DNA from: Colocasia esculenta
Lineage: Eukaryota > Streptophyta > Magnoliopsida > Alismatales > Araceae
Length of the DNA stretch: 64,000 nucleotides
Assembly: GCA_014218235.1 (NCBI GenBank)
Contig: CM024760.1
Coordinates: forward strand, 6,247,993 to 6,311,992
Direction: 5' to 3'
Shown: in pieces, positions 35,644 through 46,255 of the stretch
Layout of the letters: each line of letters begins with the position of its first letter
Position numbering within the stretch: position 1 is the stretch's first letter
The notes under the pieces: generated by a model
The model's input: only the letters and a program-made list of their open reading frames with translations
Databases searched by the model: none
Told to the model about the DNA's origin: nothing
Position numbers and translations under genes: made by a program

Positions 35644-37126
35644 CTACCGGGGATCCAGCTCTGAAATCGTCACATCATTTGAGGACAACTCTTGCATTAG
35701 CCTCGATGAAGATTGTTCTAGCGTGCTGCGCGCAGACGAGTTATTGTTCCCACCGACCCCATCTGGGTCTGCTGGTTGGCTATGCCCGAAGCAGAATGCC
35801 GGCCGTGAGGGGACTCGCATGGAGACGGACTCGCTGCAGAGCATGAGGACGACGGAGGACATGGTGGGTCTGTCAGCTGCAGCTTCCTGAACGCACAGTA
35901 GCCCGATTTGGATGCATCGCATCAATTCGCTCCCTTGGAACTGGCCACTTAATGATGGATCAACTATCTCCTGGCAGTTCCATTTCTCCAGTGCTCCCAT
36001 ACCTAGGAAACATGCATCAAAAGTCACAGTTAGTCACAATGTTAATTTTGTTGCATAATTTTGCTCGATGAGTAAAGATGGTTGTAGGGAAAATTCTGCA
36101 TACACGGCCTAGAAGTCAGCTGGGCTTCCAGAAGTAGTGAAGCTATTGCTCCTCTGCCCTGTAACTATCTCAAGACCAAGACACCGAAGCTGAACACATC
36201 TGATTTGCTCGAGAATTGACCTATTATGACATACTGGTGCCATGTAGCCACTGCAAGGCATCAAATGGGAGGGAGAAGAGTGAACAGCGTGCTCTATCTT
36301 TAAAGAGTTTCTCAGGGTTTCTGGGCTTTGTACTTACTGTGTTCCAACAACTCTGCTGGTTCTTGCTTGGGTTTGATCCCCACCAACGAGCCTGGCCAGC
36401 CCAAAGTCGGAAATCTTCGGGTTCATAGTAGCATCCAGCAAAACATTGCCGGCTTTCAAATCTGTGTGGATAATCTTCAGTTGTGAATCTTCATGAAGAT
36501 ATTGCAGACCTCGAGCGATTCCTCCGATAATCTTCTGCCTTGTTTCCCAACCTAGTTGTTCTGTTTTTGTGGGATCTGCCCCCCATTGAAGCACAATGTT
36601 AGACAATCACAGCCATTTTCTTAGAGAATGCTGAGCACAAATTGCACAACCTGAAGTTCCAGTTTGACTGAACCCTACTAGACCCTTCAGCCAAGAATGT
36701 TCTTTAGAAGACAAATACAACTTTAAAATGATTTGGATTTGAATAAGGATGAACGATAGAGTGGTACTATGCTCTGTGCCCCATGTTTATTTCAATCCAC
36801 AGAATTTAAATAATATATTCCAATTCATTCAACACATAACTCGCTGCACAGATTATAGCTAGAGCAAATTGTCTGACAAGAAGTTGATTAGATGAAGGAT
36901 GTGGGAGGAATCATACCAAATAGAAATGTGTCCAGGCTCCTGTTGGGCACGTATTCGTAGACAAGCAACTTCTCATCCCCTTCAAGGCAAACGCCAAGAG
37001 CTTCACCAGGTTCCTGTGCTGAAGCTTCGCAAGAAGCAGCACTTCATTCTTCAGCTCCCCCAATCCTTGGGAAGAACCTGCCGAGAGCCTCTTCACTGCT
37101 ATTTGTTGCCCATTTGGGAGAAGCCC
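35644..37126 (-). pseudogene. Kinase half of CRK gene 2, duplicate copy 1
   Basis: Four exons read leftward: 37126-36917 (AVKRL lysine; KNEVLLLAKLQHRNLVKLL), 36575-36338 (GLQYLHE, HTDLKAGN, ISDFGLARL), 36250-36106 (FSSKSDVFSFGVLV) and 36002-35644 (ADRPTMSSVVLML, ending SSNDVTISELDPR). The same exons lie at 44546-43064, and this copy is probably the same locus assembled twice. It has private damage: two bases missing in the APEYV motif near 36233 and one base missing near 35974. Damage shared with the other copy is a base missing after LVKLL, a base missing in the VLEIV motif, and a TAG at 36109-36111 just before the exon end. HTD replaces HRD in both copies. Confidence 0.75.
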
Positions 37127-37206
37127 CTGTGTAAAAATAAGGAAAGCATGAATTCCTTTGCATTGGGAACGAGCAGCTCATTCCAGCTCCAATTGAAGCT
37201 AGCATC

Positions 37207-37539
37207 TGTTGGGCTCATGACCCATTTATTCAGCCATGTGGACCTTAAAATCAGCAGCCACAAGAGTTATTTTTAACCCCTTCTCAGATGGACGGTGGAG
37301 ATGGTCTTATGGCCAAAAAGGCCAAAAAGGCCCAAAAATAGACAAACGGAAGGGCACTGGGTCTTGCAGCTGTGGGTTGCAAGCCAGTGTGCGCGGTTGA
37401 GTGGCTGTTTACAGTGCGGGTTACTGTGCGGGAGAAGAACAAGGGAAGAAGATAGGATCGTGGAACAGTGTTCTCGCCACGGGGCGGTCAGATTTGCAGC
37501 GAGTCTTTGCTGTGATCGTGTGAGGAGAGTTCCTATATC
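37207..37539 (+). mobile_element. Start of copia 5' LTR, cut by the gap (duplicate)
   Basis: TGTTGGGCTC onward matches the LTR start at 44637. It stops at TTCCTATATC, 333 bases in, where the N gap begins. A contig ending inside a repeated LTR is a common assembly break. Confidence 0.8.
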
Positions 37540-37639
37540 NNNNNNNNNNNNNNNNNNNNNNNNNNNNNNNNNNNNNNNNNNNNNNNNNNNNNNNNNNNNN
37601 NNNNNNNNNNNNNNNNNNNNNNNNNNNNNNNNNNNNNNN
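37540..37639. other. Assembly gap, exactly 100 N
   Basis: A run of exactly 100 N, the conventional placeholder for a gap of unknown size. The left side is copia LTR and the right side is the end of the Tat LTR, so the sides do not belong next to each other. Confidence 0.98.
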
Positions 37640-37779
37640 CCATCTCTAACTTGATCGTCGGAGCGTTTCCCCACCGAGGCGACTCGGTGGTCTCGCAGGT
37701 AGGAGTCGGCATCGCGCGAACGGCAATCTCGTCTCGAGAGTCTCTCGCTAAGGCCGATCCCGTTACTCCAGCAGTAACA
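37640..37779 (+). mobile_element. End of the Tat 3' LTR
   Basis: Matches 17750-17889, the end of the 5' LTR, with two transitions and one base lost, and ends at the same GCAGTAACA. GGAAC (37780-37784) follows and equals the left target copy at 17246-17250. The rest of this LTR is lost in the gap. Confidence 0.85.
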
Positions 37780-37784
37780 GGAAC

Positions 37785-38952
37785 CATAGGGGATTACGTG
37801 GCACAAAGCATCGTCACAGTATCGATAAAGCCTGGAATCTTTAGTGCTCTTAAAAAATATTCGAACTGCACGTACCTCGATCTCCCGAGATTTGAATAGA
37901 ATCTGAATGGGCAGAGAGTCACGAGAGACTGCGATATGAAGTTCTTGATCCGTGAGTGAAGAACACTATCGCTTGGATAGACTCAGGCAAGCCCACAACA
38001 AATGTAAAATGTCGATGTCCCGGACATACCACGATCCCGCATTGCTGAAACAACTCGGCCATTGTGGAACAGTCAGAGACTCTGTCAGAGAAGGGTGTGC
38101 ACAGAGGTGGCCCTGACCCATGCAGCGGCATATCGGTGCTCGGCGCGCGCACTAATTGATAAGGATGACGGCGACGTACGCATAGTAGAGTTGCCCACGT
38201 CTACGCACAAGTGAGGTGCGTGCCTTGCATGGACTACTCATCGTCTTTGCATGGCTTCGTCGAGGGCTTCACAGACTGCCATCGTCGATGATAGCGGGAC
38301 GCGAGGGCACGGTGGCGCAGGACAAGGGCCCGAGCGCGCTGGGGAAAGGGAGGTGTCCGGCCGCGCAGATCTGGGTGCGGCATGTGGCAGGCACGGGAGG
38401 GCGCTGTCGGACCCCACGGACTTGGCAGAGGCGTCGACGGAGCAGGGCGCAGCACAGAGAGTTCCGCGTGGGTGCGTAGGGCGAGGAGCTGTGCGGGCGG
38501 GTCACGAGTCGCACGAGCGCAGAGCCCGGGTGTTGGCAGCACGAAACGGGATCCCGCATGAGCGCTTGAGAAGTCGTGGGCGCGTGTGGGTGATGGCGAA
38601 GCGAAGGTGGCGAGGGGGGTTGCATGCGATGGCGGGCTGCAGGGCGTGCTGCGGGTGGGGTGGGGTCTCGCGGGTCAGCAACTGCGTGTCGCGGGGTGGG
38701 CGGTTGCGTCGCCCCTTGTTCGGTGCCCAGGTCGCGCGGGAAACTATCTCTTCGGCGTGGCACGTACAGGCGACCAGGCGAGAGCGGGAGATGGTGCACG
38801 GAGGGGAGGCTCTCGAGCGACGACGTGGTGAAGGCGAAGCGGCACGGCAACGTGCGAGCGCCGAGGTGGGCAGCACGAGAAGAAGAGAAAGAAGGCGCGG
38901 CCAATAGATCTTGACTTCGTCATAGAACCAAATCTGGTTCTAATACCAAAAT
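37785..38952 (-). mobile_element. Internal region (5' part) of the minus-strand LTR element
   Basis: Read right to left it starts with a primer-binding site at 38948-38928 whose sequence TGGTATTAGAACCAGATTTG resembles the initiator-methionine tRNA site TGGTATCAGAGCC. A GC-rich leader (about 38930-38220) follows, then a minus-strand open frame at about 38152-37919 with the phrase HRHFTFVVGLPESIQ, then sequence that runs in an open frame up to the Tat insertion. With 16660-17245 the internal region is only about 1.75 kb, too short for a full gag-pol, so the element is non-autonomous. None of its frames matches a domain I recognise. Confidence 0.6.
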
Positions 38953-39395
38953 TGATGCGGTAAAAGAAAGGGGATGGGCTTCACATTCGAAGGGAGAGGG
39001 GAAAGAGAGGGAGGAAGAGAGAAATCGGAATCCACTGAAAATGGGAGAGGGGAGTAAGTTACATAGGCTCTCTCAAATTTTTCTTCATTTCATCATCTTA
39101 ATTCGTTTCTTTCAAAGAGGTTTACAAAATTATTTATCCGAAGCAAATCTTAAAAACTTCAATTGTTATTGATTGAAATAATCTTGAGACCTAATTACCT
39201 AAAATAGGTTAAAATCTTACTCGAAATATTAAAAAAAAAAAAAACCAGGTTAATAAGTCTCTTCGAATTTTATTATTACAACCAAAGACTCAAATAATTA
39301 AAGTAAATACATCAATAATATAAAAATTCACCGCAAAACCATAAAAACATCATTATCGCCAAATTTGTGTTGTCTATAGTCGCACTTTTACATCA
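38953..39395 (-). mobile_element. 5' LTR of the minus-strand LTR element
   Basis: 443 bases with TGATG...CATCA ends, next to the primer site on its left and followed by target copy CCACT on its right. The partner is 16234-16659. The two LTRs differ by many substitutions and indels, so this element is clearly older than the Tat element inside it. Confidence 0.8.
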
Positions 39396-40808
39396 CCACT
39401 TTTCTTGAAAACTAAATATTTATCTTGGGTTAAATAATTTTTTTGAGAAATATTTTTTTATCACTCTACGAGTTTTTCTTTTACCCGTCCAAATATAAGA
39501 TTGATCTAGTGCCTAGGTCGTACGCTCTAAAATTTGCTTTAAAAGTGTGAGGACCTGTACGAGATTCCCTTCTCCGATAGCAGGATCATTTCTCTTTTGA
39601 GGGGATATCTTTTGGTTCAAGAAGGATTCTATCTTCTTTTTGCTCTTCCCTTTTAGGAAGAAAATCTTCCCCGGCTATCTGTAAAGGATCGCAGCTTTAA
39701 GTGATTTCATCTCAAGTTAATCGTTTTCTATTTATTCATATTTGCCTTCATTTCATCCCATCGCGACTTTGGTTTTTCATTTATCTTGTTGGAGCAACCA
39801 TTCTAAAACCCCACTCATATTTCTTATCTCCCTTACTGGTGAAATTTCTATAACCCCTGCATCTCCCCACCTCCTCTAGCTTTCCGTTCCCTCCTTGATG
39901 GTACATAGGGCTAGTCGAACGCTTACTTCACGACCCTGTCGTATTCTCTTGAAATTATGGTGGTGGTTATCTATGAATGATTTCATCGTGCTAAATTAGA
40001 GCCCAGCAACTTCGAGCTTCATTAGCCCTCTCTATGTGAGAGGCTATCATGCAAGGGCTCTTTTTAATCTTAGTTATTGAAATTATATTTACAACCTTAT
40101 TAGATCGGAGAACCAAACTTTCACCGCTGCAAGAAGATTGAAAAATTTTCTAGTTCTGTTCGACACTGACAACATATTGCCGGCAATGAAATTTTCTCTC
40201 TCATTGTTCTTATGTAATTTGATCAACTATATATGTTGATCTCTATTATAAGAGTTTTAACAGTTAGATTTGAGATATTAACTCTTTGTATGAGTTTGTT
40301 TCATTTTTAGTGTTACTTTGTACTTATTTGGACGAATGAATTCGTGTAAAAAAAAGAGTAAAAAGATTATATTTTTTCTCCTTGTTAGTAGCTCAACCGG
40401 CATTGAACGTTTTAGTATCAGTGTGAACAGAGACAATACGTGTATTTTAATTGTGTCTGAGATAGACATAAAGAATAACCAGTCCACAAGAGACTAAGTA
40501 CATTGTTCTAGACAACAAGGAGGAAGCCACAACACTTGGATTGCGTGGACGAAATCTGAGTTAACCACAACCTAAAATCCTGTAACTTCCAATCAGAAAA
40601 TAAAAGAAATAAAAAAGAAAAAACATATTATAATGACCCCCCTTTTCCCAATATCATTTCATCAACCACCCTAGAAGATTAAAGAGAAAATTTGTTGGCT
40701 GGTAAAAAGTGACCTGCCGTACGTTTAGCCTAAGGCACAGATGGGTAGACTTTGTTACTATATTTAACTGTGGAGCTTATATCATCTTTTTGTCTATGAA
40801 TATGAATA
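39396..40808. other. Non-coding flank of the LTR element
   Basis: AT-rich sequence without recognisable gene, RNA or transposon end, matching 31919-33343. Nothing in it can be named. Confidence 0.5.
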
Positions 40809-42370
40809 AGGGTGTCAATAGGTGAATTTGGGTTAGCCCATTTAAATCCATTCATCTCAAAATTAGAATGGCCCAACCAAAATCTAAATCCAAACCCAAC
40901 TTGGATCAAAAAGAATAAACTCTATTGGTCTGTGGGGCCCATTAGAACCTATTTTACATTAAGATTGCTGTGCCCTCCATCAAGATCAAAATTATTATTC
41001 TGTATTTACGTGTGCATGTCCTTCCCATCTATAACTGTTTTAAAAAATCAAATTAATTTGTTTAAATTTTTTAGAGTCTTAATTTTATATTTAATGATGT
41101 CTAATTAGATGTAATTTCACACACAAATAATTAAAATATGATGTATTTTATTGTGATTTTAATTTACTTCTTAAAATAAATTTCCGTAGAGTACAAATTA
41201 CTCAAATATCAATAATTCGATATAATCTCGTCATGCATACACCAATATTCTCAATATTTATATATTTGAAATCAATATATTTTATGATAATTATGATAAT
41301 TAGATTTAATTTTATCATCAAAATTGATGATGTCCGTCGAAATAAATACGTATGAAAATAGTACCGAAATTTATGTTAATAATATAAAAATATTCAAAAT
41401 CAAAATTAAAATATATGAAAATAATTAAAATCATATTTATATTTTAATTAATATGATCAATCTATTAATATTTATACATGAAAAGAAGAATAAAATTTAA
41501 AATGTATATTTAATACAAATTTACTCATATAATTACTTTTAATACAATGTTATTATAGTTATTTAAAATCAATTTATTTGATTATACGATTTGACTCGGT
41601 TGTACATTTTGTAAAATCAAATTGTATCGAACTTTTATCCAAATCAAATTGACCGACTTGATTGATCTAGTTCAATTTTCGGCTTGGACGAAATTATGTT
41701 CGCTCTGCCTCTTATTTTGGCATAATAAAAAAAGATTTATTTAGTCCAAAATGCATTTTCGATTATGAGGTAAATTTTATTATTAACATAACTCCATTAC
41801 TATTTTCAAATGTGCGCATCCCGACAATATATTATCGAACTTTGATAATAAAATTGAATCTGAAATCATCATCATTATCAAAAAAATGATGATTTCAAAT
41901 ATATACATATTGAGAATTATTGATGTACGAATATCAAGATTAAATCAAATTCTATTTTTAGAGTAATTTTAATCTAGAAAAATTATTTTAAAAAATTAAA
42001 CTAAAATTACCATAAAATACTCACCTTCCAATAACTTGTGTTGAAATTACATCTATTATATTGGACATGATTTAAATATAATTAAGGTTCTAAAAGAATC
42101 TAAACAAATTATTTGATGCGCGCTTGTTCGACAGACTAACAAGCTACCCAGCCCATCACATTTCTGGTCATGTACATGTCTGTATTGCCCAACGTAGTGG
42201 CATTTTTTTATATATATATTTGACCAATGGGCTACCCAAGCCCAGCCCATCATTGATGGGCTTAGCAAATGGGCTCAACAGAACTCGATGGGCCTTTAAA
42301 TTTTGGCCCAAATTGAACCCAAAATGGATTATCCATTGGACTTAATATTAGCCGGGCCTATTGACACCCT
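40809..42370. mobile_element. Non-autonomous long-TIR element, Mutator-like (copy 2)
   Basis: The same element as 33344-34939: AGGGTGTCAAT ends in inverted orientation, about 340-base inner inverted arms, and flanking ATGAATA-containing direct repeats. It is 34 bases shorter than the other copy because of scattered small indels. It encodes no transposase. Confidence 0.65.
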
Positions 42371-42381
42371 ATCTATGAATA

Positions 42382-43063
42382 TAAACAATCATACATTTCA
42401 TCTAGATAACAAAGTGTTTATCAAAGTTAAATGGTTATGGCGGATCTACTCCAATACATACAAGTGAAACTAATCTCATATTAATATACATGTGTCTAAA
42501 ACGAATAATATCTACTCGTCCAAAATATGGCCTAAGCAATTGGTGGTGAAAAACATCCAAACGGGACTAACGTACATGACTTGTTCTTTCCATAGTCGAT
42601 CGAATTAGTAAATTGGATCGGATTCTTCTAGTATCAATTTGATTGGATCTAATTTATATTTAATTTTATTATAATAAATTAAAATAGAATAAAAAATTTA
42701 TCGGACCCCGTAGAATGGTTCGGTTCGGGTGTTTCCGTACGCCAACCATGAACTTACTCGGTCCTGTCAAAAAAAAAAAAACTCGGTTCTTCCCCTTGCA
42801 TATCCCCTGTGCATGACTTGAGACACAAAGGCATTCGCCCCAGGAAACGAAACAAACCCCCTTTCTTTGGTTTTGTCGAAAAGGGCGTTTACCTTAATAA
42901 TCTCTGCAACCCCGCCTTCGCGTTGATGTCTCTTGCCACAGGGGACGATCTGTTCCAAGTTCTATAACGCTATCTTTGGCCTTGGAAACACCAGAGCTTC
43001 TCAACTCAGGGGAAGGAAGGAACGAGCAAGCAGTAGCAGACAGGGGAGAACTTCCCTTGAGCT
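42382..43063. other. Non-coding sequence 3' of CRK gene 2
   Basis: AT-rich and then mixed sequence downstream of the leftward-read kinase gene, with its probable 3' untranslated region. It includes a run of about 12 A near 42769. Nothing else could be supported. Confidence 0.5.
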
Positions 43064-44636
43064 CTACCGGGGATCCAGCTCTGAAATCGTCACATCATTT
43101 GAGGACAACTCTTGCATTAGCCTCGATGAAGATTGTTCTAGCGTGCTGCGCGCAGACGAGTTATTGTTCCCACCGACCCCATCTGGGTCTGCTGGTTGCT
43201 ATGCCCGAAGCGAATGGCCGGCCGTGAGGGGACTCGCATGGAGACGGACTCGCTGCAGAGCATGAGGACGACGGAGGACATGTGGGTCTGTCAGCTGCAG
43301 CTTCCTGAACGCACAGTAGCCCGATTTGGATGCATCGCATCAATTCGCTCCCTTGGAACTGGCCACTTAATGATGGATCAACTATCTCCTGGACAGTTCC
43401 ATTTCTCCAGTGCTCCCATACCTAGGAAACATGCATCAAAAGTCACAGTTAGTCACAATGTTAATTTTGTTGCATAATTTTGCTCGATGAGTAAAGATGG
43501 TTGTAGGGAAAATTCTGCATACACGGCCTAGAAGTCAGCTGGGCTTCCAGAAGTAGTGAAGCTATTGCTCCTCTGCCCTGTAACTATCTCAATGCCAAGA
43601 CACCGAAGCTGAACACATCTGATTTGCTCGAGAATTGACCTATTATGACATACTCTGGTGCCATGTAGCCACTGCAAGGCATCAAAGGGGGAGGGAGAAG
43701 AGTGAACAGCGTGCTCTATCTTTAAAGAGTTTCTCAGGGTTTCTGGGCTTGTGTACTTACTGTGTTCCAACAACTCTGCTGGTTCTTGCTTGGGTTTGAT
43801 CCCCACCAACGAGCCTGGCCAGCCCAAAGTCGGAATCTTCGGGTTCATAGTAGCATCCAGCAAAACATTGCCGGCTTTCAAATCTGTGTGGATAATCTTC
43901 AGTTGTGAATCTTCATGAAGATATTGCAGACCTCGAGCGATTCCTCCGATAATCTTCTGCCTTGTTTCCCAACCTAGTTGTTCTGTTTTTGTGGGATCTG
44001 CCCCCCATTGAAGCACAATGTTAGACAATCACAGCCATTTTCTTAGAGAATGCTGAGCACAAATTGCACAACCTGAAGTTCCAGTTTGACTGAACCCTAC
44101 TAGACCCTTCAGCCAAGAATGTTCTTTAGAAGACAAATACAACTTTAAAAGTGATTGGATTTGAATAAGGATGAACGATAGAGGGTACTATGCTCTGTGC
44201 CCCATGTTTATTTCAATCCACAGAATTTAAATAATTATATTCCCAATTCATTCAACACATAACTCGCTGCACAGATTATAGCTAGAGCAAATTGTCTGAC
44301 AAAGTTGATTAGATGAAGGATGTGGAGGAATCATACCAAATAGAAATGTGTCCAGGCTCCTGTTGGGCACGTATTCGTAGACAAGCAACTTCTCATCCCC
44401 TTCAAGGCAAACGCCAAGAGCTTCACCAGGTTCCTGTGCTGAAGCTTCGCAAGAACGCAGCACTTCATTCTTCAGCTCCCCCAATCCTTGGGAAGAACCT
44501 GCCGAGAGCCTCTTCACTGCTTTTGTTGCCCATTTGGGAGAAGCCCCTGTGTAAAAATAAGGAAGCATGAATTCCTTTGCATTGGGAACGAGGCAGCTCA
44601 TTCCAGCTCCAATTGAAGCTAGCATCTGTTGGGCTC

Positions 44637-45224
44637 ATGACCCATTTATTCAGCCCATGTGGACCTTAAAAATCAGCAGCACAAGAGTTATTTTTAAACC
44701 CTTCTCAGATGGACGGTGGAGATGGTCTTATGCCAAAAAGGCCAAAAAGGCCCAAAATAGACAAACGAAGGGCACTGGGTCTTGCAGCTGTGGGTTGCAA
44801 GACAGGTGTGCGCGGTTGAGTGGCTGTTTACAGTGCGGTGTTACTGTGCGGGAGAAGAACAAGGGAAGAAGATAAGATCGTGGAACAGTGTTCTCGCCAC
44901 GGGGGGGTCAGATTTGCAGCGAGTCTTTGCTGTGATCGTGTGAGGAAGAGTTCCTATATCATGTGCACGGTGACGTACATATTTGTGTATCTCTGTTATT
45001 CTCTTGTCATTGTTACTCGGTCTTGGGCAAGACATGCCGAGATTTAACTTCATTATTCTTATAGTGTATTTGTTGCTCCGGCTTGCCACGTGATTTTTCT
45101 CCATCACTTTGTTGGAGTTTTCCATATAAATTTTGGTATCTTGTGTGATTGTGTGTTCCGTTCATTTTCCGCTGCGTGTTAGGCCTATTCAGATTTATTT
45201 GTACACAACGTTTTATTCCCTTCA
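44637..45224 (+). mobile_element. 5' LTR of the copia element
   Basis: 588 bases. Compared with the 3' LTR it lacks a segment of about 87 bases between the GGGTTGCAAGAC phrase and GAGTGGYTGTTTACAG. Substitutions and small indels elsewhere show that the element is not recent. Confidence 0.85.
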
Positions 45225-45239
45225 ACTGGTATTAGAGAT

Positions 45240-46255
45240 TTGGATTAGAACATTTATATGTGTGTGAATATGGAGGCAGGTAAACCTTCTCGCATGATTA
45301 GTTTAAACGGAAACAACTAGATGACATGGAAACCAAGAATGAAGGATCTCTTATATTGTAAGGACTTGTATGGTCCGTTGCAAAGAGATAGTGAAAGCCC
45401 ACAACAATGTCAGTCGATGACTGGAAAAAGTTAGACCGAAAAACCGTCAGATTTATTCGACAGTGGCTGATGATAATGTTTTTCATCATGTTTCCACTGA
45501 GAGTTCTGCACACTCTCTGTGGAAAAAGTTAGAGGGTCTCTATAAAAGAAAAAAGATGGTAACAAAACTTTCTTGATTAGAAAACTTGTCAATCTGAAGT
45601 ATAAAGATGGTTCTTCTATTGCCAGCACTTGAATGAAATGCAAAGTATCACTAACCAATTATCCTCTATGAAGATGTCTCTTGATGATGAGTTGCAGGCA
45701 CTGTTACTTCTCAGTTCGTTGCCAGAAGTTGGGAGACACTGGTGGTTTCTCTCAGTAATTCTGTACCAGATGGAGTTGTCTCCATGAGCCAAGTAACAAG
45801 TAGTTTGTTGAATGAGAAGTTGAGAAGAAAGAATTCAGGAACCTCTCACAGTGATTCATAGGCACTTGGCTCAGAGAATAGAGGAAGGTCAATGTCCAAA
45901 GGTAGAGGAAATTCACAGATGAGCAAAAGTAAGTCAAGGCCAAGAAAGGATATTACTTGCTACAACTGTGGGGAAAAAGGGTATTTCAAGAATCAGTGCA
46001 AGCAACCTAAAGAGAATAAGAAAAAGGGAAAAGAAGTAAAGAATGCAGAGTCAAAAGAGAATGTCACAGCTACAGTGCAAGGTGATGACTATTTGATTTT
46101 GTCTACTTCTGACGAAATTTTTTCTTGTGTGTGTCAGGACTTCGAGTGGGTGAATGACACAGGTGATTCTTACCATACTACACAAGAAAAGAGTTATTTT
46201 CTACCTACAGGCCTGGAAAATTTGGTGCTGTCAAGATGGGCAACCATGGAATACT
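45240..46255 (+). pseudogene. Copia gag and start of protease, broken
   Basis: Fragments in several frames: WKPRMKDLLY near 45330, MSLDDELQALLLLSSLPE near 45670-45725, and a zinc knuckle CYNCGEKGYFKNQC at 45958-45999. The knuckle has Tyr where the C-X2-C-X4-H-X4-C pattern needs His, so zinc binding is probably lost. The protease start WVNDTGDSYHTT near 46148 retains DTG. The fragments are typical of the group of plant copia elements related to Tnt1/Tork. Confidence 0.75.

Larger units (their letters stand above)
30338..37539. repeat. Duplicate of 37823-44960, probable assembly artefact
   Basis: This 7,202-base block matches 37823-44960 (7,138 bases) from CGATAAAGCC to TTCCTATATC in the same order and orientation. 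The differences are mainly single-base insertions or deletions scattered everywhere, many in short homopolymers. The block begins abruptly at the last array unit, without the 3' LTR and target site present at 37640-37784, and ends inside the copia LTR at a 100-base N gap. The simplest reading is that two overlapping contigs, or two haplotypes, were joined head to tail. Confidence 0.85.
17251..37779 (+). mobile_element. Ty3/gypsy Tat-lineage retrotransposon (interrupted by misassembly)
   Basis: Its order is 5' LTR, primer site, gag, protease, RT, RNase H, a second RNase H, integrase, a long 29-bp tandem array, then after an assembly break the last 140 bases of the 3' LTR. The two ends are bracketed by identical GGAAC. 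The second (archaeal-type) RNase H and absence of a chromodomain place it in the Tat group of the non-chromovirus gypsy elements. Positions 30338-37539 are not part of the element: they repeat the right flank, and the end of the array plus most of the 3' LTR are missing. Over the 140 bases that can be compared the two LTRs differ by two transitions and one single-base indel, so the insertion is fairly recent. Confidence 0.85.

Noticed and set aside
35644..44546. Two tandem CRK kinase genes
   Set aside because: They have the same flanks, same shared lesions and only indel-type private differences, next to a 100-N gap; one locus assembled twice is simpler.
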